A DNA stretch of 64,000 nt from Actinokineospora bangkokensis (GCF_001940455.1 NZ_MKQR01000018.1:93702-157701); one strand, 5' to 3'; positions 16,652 to 25,684 are shown, counted from the stretch's first letter. Program-made: numbers and translations. The notes: generated from the letters alone by a model not told the origin.

Positions 16652-17853
16652 CCACCCTCGACGAGCTGGCCGCCCGACCCCCGCAGCACCTGCTGCTGCT
16701 CTACTCCGGCGGCCTGGACGGGACCTTCCTGCTGCACCGGCTGCGCGAGCTGGACAGCAAGGTCACCGCGCTCAACGTGCGGATCGGGGACACCGAGCCC
16801 GCCGACACCGCCGCCGCGCAGGCGCGCGCGTTCGGGGCCGACTTCCGCGACGTCGACGCCACCGACGAGTTCTTCGCCGAGTTCCTCCCGGCGGCGATCC
16901 ACGCCGACGCCTGCTTCCAGGGCGAGTTCCCGGTCAGCTCCACGATCACCCGGCCGCTCATGGCGCGGGCGGCGGTGCGGGTGGCCCGCGAGCTGGGCTG
17001 CGACGTGATCGGCCACACCGCCACCTACATGCAGAACAGCTCGATCCGGCTGTCCGGGTCGATCTCCGCGCTGGACCCGGGGATCGGCGTGGCCGCGCCG
17101 TTCCTCGGGTCGGACCTGCCGCGCTCGGCGAAGCTCGCCGCGCTGGCGGGCACCGGGGTGAGCTTCCCGGAGGGCATCCACAGCATCGACGCCAACCCGT
17201 GGGCGCGGGTGATCGAGTGCGGGTCGCTGGAGAGCCCCGAGAACCGGCTCGACGAGAGCGTCTTCCGCTGGACCAACGACATCGCGGACGCCCCGGACGA
17301 GCCGGTGGAGATCGCGCTGACCTTCGCCGCGGGCCTGCCGGTGGAGCTGGACGGGACCGCGCTGCCGTTGCCTGAGCTGGTGTCCCGGCTGAACGCGCTC
17401 GGCGGGGAGCACGCCGTCGGCCGGTCGTCCGGGCTGGAGGACACCCCGTTCGGCGTGAAGAACCACGAGATCCGCGAGGCACCGGCCGCGGCGATCATCA
17501 TCAAGGCGCACCAGGTCCTCGCGAACGCCGTGTGCACCAACCAGGAGCACGCGGTGCGCGCCGGCATCGCCCGCGAGTGGACGAACGCCGTCGTGCACGG
17601 CCAGTGGTTCGGCAACCTCGGTGAGAGCCTGGCCCGCTGCCTGGCCGACCTCGACCGCCCGCTCACCGGGGCGGTGCGGCTCAAGCTGCACAAGGGCAAC
17701 CTGGTCGTGATCGGCACCGACTCCCCGAACGGGCTCTACTACACCCGGCACGGCGCGGAGTTCCACGACGTCATGAACAGCTACTCCTACGCACCCTGGC
17801 TGGCCCTGGCCACGTGGCCGGACCGACTGCGACGACCCGGAACGGTGACATGA
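16636..17853 (+). CDS. Argininosuccinate-synthase-like ligase
   Basis: 405 residues from GTG 16636 (GAGGAGG just upstream), about the length of ArgG. The ATP pyrophosphatase loop is LYSGGLDGTFLL (residues 21-32), where ArgG has SGGLDTS. Other family segments are GHTATYMQNSSIRL (cf. the ArgG GCTGKGNDQVRF region) and GLEDTPFGVKNHEIREAPAAAIIIKAH near the C-terminal part. ArgG adenylates a ureido group and joins it to the amine of aspartate. Several canonical residues differ and the gene sits between dioxygenases, so a pathway-specific C-N bond, for example guanidine or amidine formation, is more likely than primary arginine synthesis. It overlaps the neighbours on both sides. Confidence 0.8.
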   Translation: MQQFLTTLDELAARPPQHLLLLYSGGLDGTFLLHRLRELDSKVTALNVRIGDTEPADTAAAQARAFGADFRDVDATDEFFAEFLPAAIHADACFQGEFPVSSTITRPLMARAAVRVARELGCDVIGHTATYMQNSSIRLSGSISALDPGIGVAAPFLGSDLPRSAKLAALAGTGVSFPEGIHSIDANPWARVIECGSLESPENRLDESVFRWTNDIADAPDEPVEIALTFAAGLPVELDGTALPLPELVSRLNALGGEHAVGRSSGLEDTPFGVKNHEIREAPAAAIIIKAHQVLANAVCTNQEHAVRAGIAREWTNAVVHGQWFGNLGESLARCLADLDRPLTGAVRLKLHKGNLVVIGTDSPNGLYYTRHGAEFHDVMNSYSYAPWLALATWPDRLRRPGTVT

Positions 17854-18521
17854 GCGACGACAAGCGGACCCTGGTCGACCTCTCGCACGTGGTGCGGCAC
17901 GGCATGACCACCTACCCGGGGCTGCCCGGGCCGGTGATCGAGGACCACATGTCCTTCGCCGACTCGCAGGGCCGGTACTCCCCCGGCACCGAGTTCCAGA
18001 TCGGGCGGATCACCCTCGTCGCCAACACCGGCACCTACGTCGACGTGCCCGCGCACCGCTTCACCGGCGGCTCCGACCTGTCGGAGGTGCCGCTGTCGAC
18101 CTTCGTCGACCTGGAGGGCGTCGCCGTCTCCGCCACCGGCGCCGCGGCCGTCGGCCCCGAGGCGTTCGACGGTGTCGACGTCACCGGCAAGGCCGTGCTC
18201 GTGCACACCGGCTGGGACAGGCACTGGGACACCCCGCACTACGGCGACGCGGGCCACCCGTTCCTGACCGCGGACGCCGTGGCGTGGCTGGTCGAGCGCG
18301 GGCCGGTCATCGTCGGCATCGACTCGGTGAACATCGACGACATGGCCGACCTGAGCCGCCCGGCGCACACCGGGCTGCTCGCGGCGGGCATCCCCTGCGT
18401 GGAGCACATGACCGGCCTGGAGCAGGTGGTGGGCACCCGGTTCCGGTTCCACGCCGCGCCGATCGCCGTGGCCGGGATGGGCACCTTCTCGGTCCGCGCG
18501 TACGCGCTCGTCGACGGGTGA
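17850..18521 (+). CDS. Cyclase-family metal hydrolase (kynurenine-formamidase-like)
   Basis: 223 residues; the ATG at 17850 overlaps the ArgG-like stop as ATGA. It begins LVDLSHVVRHGMTTYPGLPGP and carries the metal-binding signature NTGTYVDVPAHRF near residue 60, the family's HxGTHxDxPxH-type motif with Tyr for the His after Thr. Later segments are VLVHTGWDRHW and IVGIDSVNIDD. Members hydrolyse amides (formamidase) or act as isatin hydrolases and cyclases in polyketide clusters. In this operon it might open or close a ring made by the oxygenases and the ArgG-like ligase; that role is inferred. Confidence 0.82.
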   Translation: MSDDKRTLVDLSHVVRHGMTTYPGLPGPVIEDHMSFADSQGRYSPGTEFQIGRITLVANTGTYVDVPAHRFTGGSDLSEVPLSTFVDLEGVAVSATGAAAVGPEAFDGVDVTGKAVLVHTGWDRHWDTPHYGDAGHPFLTADAVAWLVERGPVIVGIDSVNIDDMADLSRPAHTGLLAAGIPCVEHMTGLEQVVGTRFRFHAAPIAVAGMGTFSVRAYALVDG

Positions 18522-18581
18522 CCCGCGGCGCCCCACCAGCCAGGCGGAGGATCCCACCAGCCCCACGGAGGTCGTGAGCCC

Positions 18582-19610
18582 ATGGAGAAGCACCACCTCG
18601 ATCCCGCGAGCGCCGCGGCGCTCGACGAGCTCGTCCGGGAGGTCACCGCGCAGGTGTCCACCGTGCACGGCGCCGAGTTCCACCGGCTGGCCGCCGTGCT
18701 CGCCCACGAGCTGCCGCGCGGCCTGCGGGAGGTGTTCGTCGACTTCCGGCTGCGCGAGCCGTCCGGCGCGCTGTTGCTGTCCGGGCTGCCGGTGGACGAC
18801 GACCGGATCGGGCCGACCCCCGCGCACTGGTACCCGGACCCCGACGAGGTGTCGCCGTCGCTGCGCGAAGAGGTCGCGTTCGGCCTGCTGGCGCAGCTGC
18901 TCGGTGACCCCTTCGGCTTCGCGACCCTGCACAACGGGCTGCTGGTGCACAACATCATCCCGATCAAGGGGTACGAGAAGGAGCAGATCGCCTTCGGCTC
19001 CGACGAGAAGCTGGAGTGGCACACCGAGGAGGCGTTCCACGTCCACCGGTCGGCCTACACCGCGCTGCTCTGCCTGCGCAACCCCGCAGGCGCGCCGACC
19101 ACCTACGCCGACATCGCCGACCTGGAGATCAGCGCGGCGGACCGCGCGGTGCTCCGCCAGCCGCTGTTCGAGACCCGGCCCAGCGGCTCGCACTCCGCCG
19201 AGCGCAACAAGTTCCGCGAGCTGCTGCCCGAGTCCGACCACGAGCGGTGGGGCCGCAGCTTCGCCGCCACCGAGGGCATCCACTCCGACCCGGTCGTGCA
19301 GCCGGTGCTGCGCGGGGCCGAGGACCGGCCCTACCTCTGCCTGGACCCGGACTGCATGACCGCCGTCGACGACGAAGCGGCCGCGGCGCTGGCCAGGCTG
19401 GTCGCCGAGGTCGACCGCAGGATCCAGGACGTCACGCTCACCCCCGGCGACGTGCTGTTCATGGACAACGACCGGGCCATCCACGGCCGCAAGCCGTTCA
19501 AGGCGCACTTCGACGGCAACGACCGGTGGCTCAAGCGGATGAACATCGCCCGCGACCTCAGGCCCTCCCGTGACCGCAGGCTGTCCCCGGACAGCCGCGT
19601 CATCTTCTAG
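18582..19610 (+). CDS. VioC/OrfP-type amino-acid beta-hydroxylase
   Basis: 342 residues, ATG behind ACGGAGGT. Triad: H147-T-E149 in EWHTEEAFHVHRSAYTALLC and distal H301 in MDNDRAIHGRKPFKAHFDG, followed by DRWLKRMNIARDLRPSRDRR, an ending characteristic of the VioC group of L-arginine and related basic-amino-acid hydroxylases (viomycin, streptothricin and enduracididine pathways). The match is closer than for the dioxygenase at 15581. A basic or arginine-like substrate would fit the ArgG-like ligase two genes upstream. It ends by overlapping the convergent HAD gene by 4 bases. Confidence 0.87.
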   Translation: MEKHHLDPASAAALDELVREVTAQVSTVHGAEFHRLAAVLAHELPRGLREVFVDFRLREPSGALLLSGLPVDDDRIGPTPAHWYPDPDEVSPSLREEVAFGLLAQLLGDPFGFATLHNGLLVHNIIPIKGYEKEQIAFGSDEKLEWHTEEAFHVHRSAYTALLCLRNPAGAPTTYADIADLEISAADRAVLRQPLFETRPSGSHSAERNKFRELLPESDHERWGRSFAATEGIHSDPVVQPVLRGAEDRPYLCLDPDCMTAVDDEAAAALARLVAEVDRRIQDVTLTPGDVLFMDNDRAIHGRKPFKAHFDGNDRWLKRMNIARDLRPSRDRRLSPDSRVIF

Positions 19611-20278
19611 TGCCCCTGCTCGTGCCCACCCCGGCCCGCACCAGCCGCCAGCACCGCGAAGGCCTCGGCCGGGGTGGCCACCACGACGTCCGGGCGGGGA
19701 CCGACCTCGGGCACCCGGGCGCCGTGGGAGATCCACAGGGTCCGCATGCCCACCGCGGCACCACCGGCGACGTCGTTCTCCAGGGAGTCACCGACCATCC
19801 AGGCCCCGTCCAGGTCCGCCCCCGCCCGCTCCGCCACGAGGCGGAACACGGCGGGGTCGGGCTTGGGGGCCACCTCGTCCTCGGCGTAGCAGACCACGTC
19901 GAACAGGTCGAGCAGGCCACCGCCCAGCTTGGGCAGCTGGTCCACCGCGGTGCCGTTGGTGAGCAGGGCCTGGCGCCAACCCCGCTCGCGCAGGTCGCGC
20001 AGTCCACTCAGGACACCATCGAGCGGGCGGGCCAGCCTCGGCACCCCCTCGGCGAAGGCGTCGCGCAGGTCCCGCCAGGACTCGGTGAACCCGAACTTGG
20101 TGATGATGTTGGTGAAGGACACCTGCGGCGTGGCCGGGCTGGCGGCTTCGGCGCGCAGGAACTCCAGGGCGTCGGGGCCCAACCCGCGGCTGTCGACGAG
20201 TTGGACCAGCCACCTGTCCGCGGCGGCGGTGCTGTCGACGAGGGTGTCATCGAGGTCGAACACGGCGAAGGGGCGCAC
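19607..20278 (-). CDS. HAD-superfamily hydrolase (phosphatase)
   Basis: 223 residues, GTG start at 20278. Haloacid-dehalogenase motifs are all present: DLDDTLVDST near 8, LLTNGT near 106, the Lys of EVAPKPDP near 137 and GDSLENDVAGG near 160. The helical cap lies between motifs I and II. It probably removes phosphate from a small metabolite or nucleotide. It follows the aldo/keto reductase on the same strand by 36 bases and may be co-transcribed. In a cluster with a phosphotransferase, a phosphatase that reactivates a phosphorylated product would be plausible, but it could equally be housekeeping. Confidence 0.85.
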   Translation of the reverse strand: MRPFAVFDLDDTLVDSTAAADRWLVQLVDSRGLGPDALEFLRAEAASPATPQVSFTNIITKFGFTESWRDLRDAFAEGVPRLARPLDGVLSGLRDLRERGWRQALLTNGTAVDQLPKLGGGLLDLFDVVCYAEDEVAPKPDPAVFRLVAERAGADLDGAWMVGDSLENDVAGGAAVGMRTLWISHGARVPEVGPRPDVVVATPAEAFAVLAAGAGRGGHEQGH

Positions 20279-20314
20279 AGCACAGGAATGTACCGAACCG
20301 CGCGCCCGTCGGTG

Positions 20315-21262
20315 TCACTCCCTCGCACCGACCGGCGCGGGCAGCGCGTTCAGCTCGGCCAGTTCTTCCCCGCTCAGGGTGACATCCGCTGCCGCGGCGT
20401 TCTCCGCGAGGTACTTCGGGTTCTTGGTCCCGGGGATCGGGATCACGTGCTCGCCTTGGGCCAGCAGCCACGCCAGGGCGACCTGGGCGGGGGTCACCCC
20501 GTGGCGCCGCCCGATGGCCCGGACCGCGTCCACCAGCAGCCGGTTGGCCGCCAGCGCCTCCTCGGTGAACCTCGGCATCTGCGCGCGGAAGTCGCCGCGC
20601 TCGAGGTCGGCGGGCGTGGTGTAGCGGCCGGTCAGCAGACCGCCGCCGACCGGGGAGTGGCAGAGGAAGGCGATGCCGCGCTCGGCGCAGTACGGGACGA
20701 CGTCAGCGAGGAAGTCCCTGGTGAACAGCGAGAGCTCGGACTGGACCGCCTGCACGGGGTGGACCCGGTGCGCCCGCTGGAGTTCGTCGAGCGCCATTTC
20801 GGAGATGCCGATGTGGCGGGCCTTCCCGGCGGCCACGAGCTGCGCGAGGGCGCCCCAGCTCTCCTCGACCGGCACGTCGGGGTCGACGCGGTGCAGGAAG
20901 TAGATGTCGACGTGGTCGGTGCCCAGCCGCCGCAGGCTCGCCTCCAGCGCCGACCGCAGGTACTCCGGGCGGCCGTTGAGGGAGAAGTCGTTGCCGTCGA
21001 AGCGAACCCCGCCCTTGGTGGAGAGCACGACCTCCGACCGCCTGCCGCGCAAGGCGCGACCGACCAGCTCCTCGTTGGTGAACGGCCCGTAGACGTCCGC
21101 GGTGTCGATGAGGGTGACGCCGAGGTCGACCGCCTGGCGGATCACGCTTTCCGACGTGCTGTCGTCGCGGCTGCCCGGGTCGTAGGCGAAGGACATGCCC
21201 ATGGTGCCCAACCCGATGCGCCCGCACACCGGCCCACCGGCACCCAGGTTCGTGGTAAGCAT
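20315..21262 (-). CDS. Aldo/keto reductase
   Basis: 315-residue NADPH-dependent reductase. The catalytic tetrad is visible: Asp in LIDTADVYGPF (Tyr in the same motif), Lys in VLSTKGGVRF and His in DIYFLHRVDPD. The C-terminal cofactor segment VIPIPGTKNPKYLAENAAA is typical. The ATG at 21262 is divergent from the permease gene. The family reduces aldehydes to alcohols, so it is a candidate for reducing the aldehyde released by the reductase domain of the A-T-R NRPS; this link is inference from distance and chemistry only. Confidence 0.88.
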   Translation of the reverse strand: MLTTNLGAGGPVCGRIGLGTMGMSFAYDPGSRDDSTSESVIRQAVDLGVTLIDTADVYGPFTNEELVGRALRGRRSEVVLSTKGGVRFDGNDFSLNGRPEYLRSALEASLRRLGTDHVDIYFLHRVDPDVPVEESWGALAQLVAAGKARHIGISEMALDELQRAHRVHPVQAVQSELSLFTRDFLADVVPYCAERGIAFLCHSPVGGGLLTGRYTTPADLERGDFRAQMPRFTEEALAANRLLVDAVRAIGRRHGVTPAQVALAWLLAQGEHVIPIPGTKNPKYLAENAAAADVTLSGEELAELNALPAPVGARE

Positions 21263-21336
21263 GTCGCCATCCTAGTTCAGCTGCGCCCGCAGCTGTGTTC
21301 ACAACCCGTGCCCACCAGTTCCTCTGTGGAGGCAGC

Positions 21337-22914
21337 ATGACCACGACCGATTCGGTGCGGCCGTTACCGGGCCAGGACGACAAGCTCCGGCGGGAGCTGG
21401 GCTACTGGAGCCTGACCGGCATCGCCTTCGGCGGGATCATCGGCTCCGGCTGGCTGTTCGGCTCGTTCTACGGCGCCCAGGCCGCCGGGCCCGCCGCGGT
21501 CCTGTCGTGGGTGATCGGCGGGTGCGCCCTCGGGCTGGTGGCGCTGGTGCTCATCGAACTCGGTTCCGGCACACCGCAGGCGGGGGGCCTGGTCCGGTGG
21601 CCGTCGCTGGCCAACGGGCCGCTCGCGGGGACCCTGGTCGGGTGGGCGATGCTGCTCGCGGTGGCGAGCACGATGGCCGCGCAGGCCTCGGCGATCACCC
21701 AGTACGCCGACCGCTACCTGCCCGGCCTCTACGTCGACGGCGCGCTGACCCCGCTCGGCAAGGTGGCGGGCGCGGGCCTGCTCCTCGTCCTGGTCGCGCT
21801 GAACTGGTTCGGCGTCAAGCTCTTCGCCCGGCTGAACCTGCTGGTCACCGCGATCAAGGTGACCATCCCGGTCCTGACCGTGGTGGCACTGGTCCTGTCC
21901 GGCCTGCACCCGGAGAACGTCGCGGCGGGCGGTGGTTTCGCCCCGTTCGGCTGGCCCGCCGTGCTGACCGCGATCGCCAGCGCGGGCATCATCTACGGGC
22001 TCGACGGCTTCGCCGCCCCCATCGACCTGTCCGGCGAGGCCCGCAACGCCCGCCGCGACATCCCCCGCGCCGTGCTGACCGCCATCTGCCTGTCGATGCT
22101 GCTGCACGTCGTGCTGCAACTGACGTTCGTGTTCGTCGTCCCCACCGACAGCCTGGCGGGTGGCTGGCAGGGCATCGACTTCTCCTCGCCCTTCGGTGAG
22201 CTGGCCCTGCTGCTCAACCTGAGCTGGCTGGCCACCATCATCTACGCCGACGCCGTCTTCTCCCCCTCCGGCTCGACCTACGTCATCGTCGCCGCGGGCA
22301 GCCGCGAGACCTACGCCGTCGCCAAGAACAAGGCCCTGCCCCGCCGCTTCGGCCGGGTGAGCGAGCGCGCGGGCGTCCCGCGCAACGCCATGGCCCTCAA
22401 CTACGTGCTGGCCGTCCTGTTCCTGCTGCCCTCCAGCGGCTGGCAGCAGATCATCGGCGTCGTCGGCGTCCTGGCCGTGCTCACCTACGCCCTGTGCACC
22501 GTCGCCGCCGCGTCGTTCCGGCTCGCCGCCCCGCACCGGCTGGCGGGCTGGGTCCGCGGGCTCGGCTGGATCGCCCCCGCGGGCTTCGTCGTCGGTTCCG
22601 AGCTCATCTACTGGGGTTCCTGGCAGAACCTGCGCATCGCCCTGCCCCTGCTGGCGGCCTCCACCCTCCTGTTCGCCGCACTCCGCCGCCGCGACCTCGA
22701 CATCCGCCGCGAACTGCGCACCGGCGCGTGGCTGGTCTGCTACCTGGCCTGGCTGCTCCTGGTCTCCGCCCTGGGCACCTTCGGCGGCAGCAACCTCATC
22801 CCCGCCCCCTGGGACACCGTGCTGGTCGCGGCCCTGGCCCTGCTGACCCACCGCTGGGGCGCCCGCTCCGGCGCCGCCTTCCTCCGCAGGCAGGACGAGC
22901 CCACCGGGGCCTGA
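21337..22914 (+). CDS. APC-family amino acid permease
   Basis: 525 residues from the ATG at 21337 behind TGGAGG. It opens with LRRELGYWSLTGIAFGGIIGSGWLFG, the first helix with the APC unwound GxIIGSG motif, and continues with about twelve membrane spans; IDLSGEARNARRDIPRAV is a typical cytoplasmic loop. It moves amino acids across the cytoplasmic membrane. Residue 10 is encoded by TTA (21364-21366), a rare codon that in streptomycetes makes translation depend on the bldA tRNA. It may supply a pathway precursor or be general. Confidence 0.9.
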   Translation: MTTTDSVRPLPGQDDKLRRELGYWSLTGIAFGGIIGSGWLFGSFYGAQAAGPAAVLSWVIGGCALGLVALVLIELGSGTPQAGGLVRWPSLANGPLAGTLVGWAMLLAVASTMAAQASAITQYADRYLPGLYVDGALTPLGKVAGAGLLLVLVALNWFGVKLFARLNLLVTAIKVTIPVLTVVALVLSGLHPENVAAGGGFAPFGWPAVLTAIASAGIIYGLDGFAAPIDLSGEARNARRDIPRAVLTAICLSMLLHVVLQLTFVFVVPTDSLAGGWQGIDFSSPFGELALLLNLSWLATIIYADAVFSPSGSTYVIVAAGSRETYAVAKNKALPRRFGRVSERAGVPRNAMALNYVLAVLFLLPSSGWQQIIGVVGVLAVLTYALCTVAAASFRLAAPHRLAGWVRGLGWIAPAGFVVGSELIYWGSWQNLRIALPLLAASTLLFAALRRRDLDIRRELRTGAWLVCYLAWLLLVSALGTFGGSNLIPAPWDTVLVAALALLTHRWGARSGAAFLRRQDEPTGA

Positions 22915-22942
22915 CACCAGCCTGACACCAGTCTGACGCCGG
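22910..22942. repeat. Three 11-bp tandem repeats over the permease stop, with a weak hairpin
   Basis: Units are CCTGACACCAG twice and TCTGACGCCGG once; the first contains the permease TGA. The last unit with the next bases forms CTGAC-GCCG-GTCAG (22933-22946), a 5-bp stem that may be part of a weak terminator between convergent genes. Confidence 0.7.
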
Positions 22943-22977
22943 TCAGCGGGGCGACCTCCCACGGGCCTGGTCCGAGG

Positions 22978-24429
22978 TCATCGGCGCAGTGCCGCGCGCA
23001 GCGGTGCCAGCCCGATCGGTCCCAGCGCCAGCGCCTCGGCGTAGAAGTCGCGGCGGTTGCCCGCGCGGTCGGCGAGGTCCTGCCAGGCCAGCGCTCCCCA
23101 GGTGTAGGTGAGCGCTTGGCCCGGCCAGGCCGCCGAGCGCAGCACGGTGAAGTACAGCCCGCCCGCGTCGAAGGCGGACTCCTCGGCCAGGAACTCCGCT
23201 GCTGCCTGCACCGACCACGGGTGGCCGGTGTCACCGAGGGGGACTCCGGTGTGGACGGACAAGTCGGCTAGCGCCATCGCCGCGTTGAGGCGCAGGCCCA
23301 GCAGGTAGCCCAGGTGCTCCGCCCTGGTCGGCAGCGCGCCCGCGGCCAGTGCCAGGCCCTCCGCGTGCACGGCCCAGCCCTCGGAGTTGCCCGCCACCGG
23401 TCCGCAGGCGGGTAGTGGGGCAGCGCCCAGTTGCACGTGGTGGCCGGGCACGCCCTCGTGGTGCACGGTGGTCACCTGGCTCCACATGGGCCGCGGTGCC
23501 GGGTCGCTGACCGGCCAGACGAGCCTGCCCCGTCGGCTGCCGTCGGCGGCGGGCGGCTGGTAGCGCACCGGGCCCGGCTCCTCGCGCACGTCGACCTCCA
23601 GCTCACCCAGCCCGGTGACGGGCAGGTCAGTGCTCGCCGCGCCCACCCTCGCGACCAGCCACGCGCGCAGTTCGGCCGGGCCCGCGACCTGCCACGCCGG
23701 GTCCGCGTCGAACGCCGCGCAGGCCGCGCGGACGCCCTCGGGGGCCAGCGCGGCGCACTCGGCTCGCACCCGCTCCAGCTCGGTGAGCAGGCCCGCGCGC
23801 AGGTCTTCCGGGGAGACGTCCTCACCGAGGTGGAAGCGGGCGGCGGCGCGGTAGCGGTCGGGGCCGATGCCGGGCTCGTCGCGGGAGCCGGGGAGCACCT
23901 CGGTGGCGAGCACGTCGGCCAGTTCCGCGTACCCGGCGCGCGCGGCGGCCGCCTCGGGGGTGTCGCCGAACTCCACGCCGCCGTCGGCCCACGAGCGCAC
24001 CGCGCCGAGCACCATCTCGACCTGGTTGCGCACCGGCGCCACCGGGGCGTGGCGCAGGGTCTCGGCGTAGCCGCGCAGCGCGCGGGGCACACCGGCCAGC
24101 GCCTCGGCGGACGCCTCGGGGTCTCCTGCTGCCAGCAGCGCGGTGACGTGCTCGCGCAGCTGCATCGGCGGGCTGGCGATGAGGTTGACCTCGGCGTCGA
24201 GGAACGCCTCGGCGTGCGCCGCCTCGGCGGTGAGCCGTTCGGCGAGGGCGGCGTCGTCGCCGGGGTCGGTGCCGCGCAGCAGCTCCGCGCGGGCGGCCCG
24301 GCCGTCCGGGGAGTAGTCGGTGAGCGCCCCGGGCGGCACCGGGGTGCCCGCCAGCGCGGCGCGGACGGGGTCGAGGGTGGCCAGCCGCGCGGCGAAGTCC
24401 GCCGCGGTGGCCATCTGCGCTGAGCTCAT
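22978..24429 (-). CDS. DUF885-family metallopeptidase-like protein
   Basis: 483 residues of the DUF885 family, proteins related to thermolysin-like peptidases but of largely unknown substrate. The zinc-binding HExxxGHH-type motif is HHEGVPGHHVQ near residue 321, with a downstream GNSEGWAVHAEGLAL helix that carries the third-ligand Glu. There is no signal peptide, so it is probably cytoplasmic. The ATG overlaps the antiporter stop by 4 bases, so the two are co-transcribed. No link to the biosynthetic genes is evident. Confidence 0.85.
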   Translation of the reverse strand: MSSAQMATAADFAARLATLDPVRAALAGTPVPPGALTDYSPDGRAARAELLRGTDPGDDAALAERLTAEAAHAEAFLDAEVNLIASPPMQLREHVTALLAAGDPEASAEALAGVPRALRGYAETLRHAPVAPVRNQVEMVLGAVRSWADGGVEFGDTPEAAAARAGYAELADVLATEVLPGSRDEPGIGPDRYRAAARFHLGEDVSPEDLRAGLLTELERVRAECAALAPEGVRAACAAFDADPAWQVAGPAELRAWLVARVGAASTDLPVTGLGELEVDVREEPGPVRYQPPAADGSRRGRLVWPVSDPAPRPMWSQVTTVHHEGVPGHHVQLGAAPLPACGPVAGNSEGWAVHAEGLALAAGALPTRAEHLGYLLGLRLNAAMALADLSVHTGVPLGDTGHPWSVQAAAEFLAEESAFDAGGLYFTVLRSAAWPGQALTYTWGALAWQDLADRAGNRRDFYAEALALGPIGLAPLRAALRR

Positions 24430-25664
24430 GCTGCTGCCGCCTTCTTGGTCTCGGCGCGCACCAGGCGCGCGTGCAGTGGTCCGGTCATCGCCGTGGTCAC
24501 GAGGGTCATGAGGATCAGCGCCAGGTAGAGCGCGGGCGGCAGGATGCCTGCCGCGAAGGCGGCTTGGAGGACCACGAGTTCGGTCAGGCCGCGGGTGTTG
24601 AGCAGGATGCCCAGCTCAAGCGCCTCGGGGTGCGGGCTGCCGCCCAGGCGGGCGCCCAGGTAGGTGCCGCCCACCTTGCCCAGCACGGCGAGCGCGACCG
24701 CCACGCCGGTGGCCACCCAGGGGACGCCGTCGATCCGGGCGGTGAACACGCCGATGCCGGTGACGAAGAAGAAGACCGGCACCAGCACCCGGCCCACCCG
24801 CGCCACCGGGGCCACGGCGGCGGTCCACCCGCCGTCCGGTCCGTCGTGCGGGATCGCCAGGCCGAGTGCGAGGGCGAGCAGGATCTCGTTGACGCCGAAG
24901 GTCTTCGCCACCAGCGACAGGCCCACCGCGCTGAGCCCGATGAGGACGGACAGGGCGAGGTGGGCGCGTCCGGCGGGGACCTTGCGCAGCAGCACGGCCA
25001 ACACCGCGGCGAGGAGACCGATGCCCACCAGCACCCCGATCCGGCCCAGCACCGCGGCCGGGGTACCACCGCCCGCCACCGCGATCGCCAGCGCCAGCGC
25101 GGCCCACGCCACCAGGTCCACCAACGCCGCGGCGCTGAGCGCCAACCGGGCTGTGCGGGTGCGCATCAGGTCGCGCTCCACCAGGATCCTCGCCAGCACC
25201 GGTACGGCGGTGACGGTCAACGAGATGGCCAGGACCAGCACGTACGCGGTGGCGGGCGCGGTACCGCGCAGCGCGGGGCCCTGGCCGAGCAGCCACACCG
25301 CCATGGCGACGCCGAGCGCGGCGGGCAGCACCAGCGTCCCGACGACAGCGCCGACGAGCACGCGCGCCCGCGGCGCGGCCGTGCCGGACTTGAGCTCGTG
25401 GCCGACACCGACCATGAACAACCCCAGTCCGCTGTGCGAGACCACCGACAGCGCGTCCAACCTGCCGTCGCCGAACAGCGCCTCCCGCAGACCCGCGCCC
25501 CCGACCCACAGCAGCAGCGGACCGGCGGCCAGGCCGAGGGCGATCTCCCCGACCACCTCCGGCTGGCCGACCAGCCTCGCCAGCCACGCGCCCAGGCGGG
25601 CGGCGGCCAGCACCACCACGAGCGCGAGCAGCGCGAACGCGGCCCAGCGCAGCGCGTCGGGCAT
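24426..25664 (-). CDS. Cation/proton antiporter (CPA2-type)
   Basis: 412 residues with about twelve membrane spans in the Na+/H+ exchanger fold: GQPEVVGEIALGLAAGPLLL at the start, GLGLFMVGVGHELKS in the middle and ILLNTRGLTELVVLQAAF near the end, all typical of KefB/CPA2 proteins. There is no C-terminal nucleotide-binding domain. It would exchange Na+ or K+ for protons at the cytoplasmic membrane. It precedes and overlaps the DUF885 gene. Some antibiotic clusters carry such antiporters, but nothing here proves a link. Confidence 0.87.
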   Translation of the reverse strand: MPDALRWAAFALLALVVVLAAARLGAWLARLVGQPEVVGEIALGLAAGPLLLWVGGAGLREALFGDGRLDALSVVSHSGLGLFMVGVGHELKSGTAAPRARVLVGAVVGTLVLPAALGVAMAVWLLGQGPALRGTAPATAYVLVLAISLTVTAVPVLARILVERDLMRTRTARLALSAAALVDLVAWAALALAIAVAGGGTPAAVLGRIGVLVGIGLLAAVLAVLLRKVPAGRAHLALSVLIGLSAVGLSLVAKTFGVNEILLALALGLAIPHDGPDGGWTAAVAPVARVGRVLVPVFFFVTGIGVFTARIDGVPWVATGVAVALAVLGKVGGTYLGARLGGSPHPEALELGILLNTRGLTELVVLQAAFAAGILPPALYLALILMTLVTTAMTGPLHARLVRAETKKAAAA

Positions 25665-25684
25665 GGCTTCTCCGTTCAGGAGCA

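Noticed and set aside
16636..17853. Primary-metabolism argininosuccinate synthase
   Set aside because: Altered ATP loop (SGGLDG), divergent substrate regions and an operon with dioxygenases argue for a pathway paralogue; no other arg genes are near.
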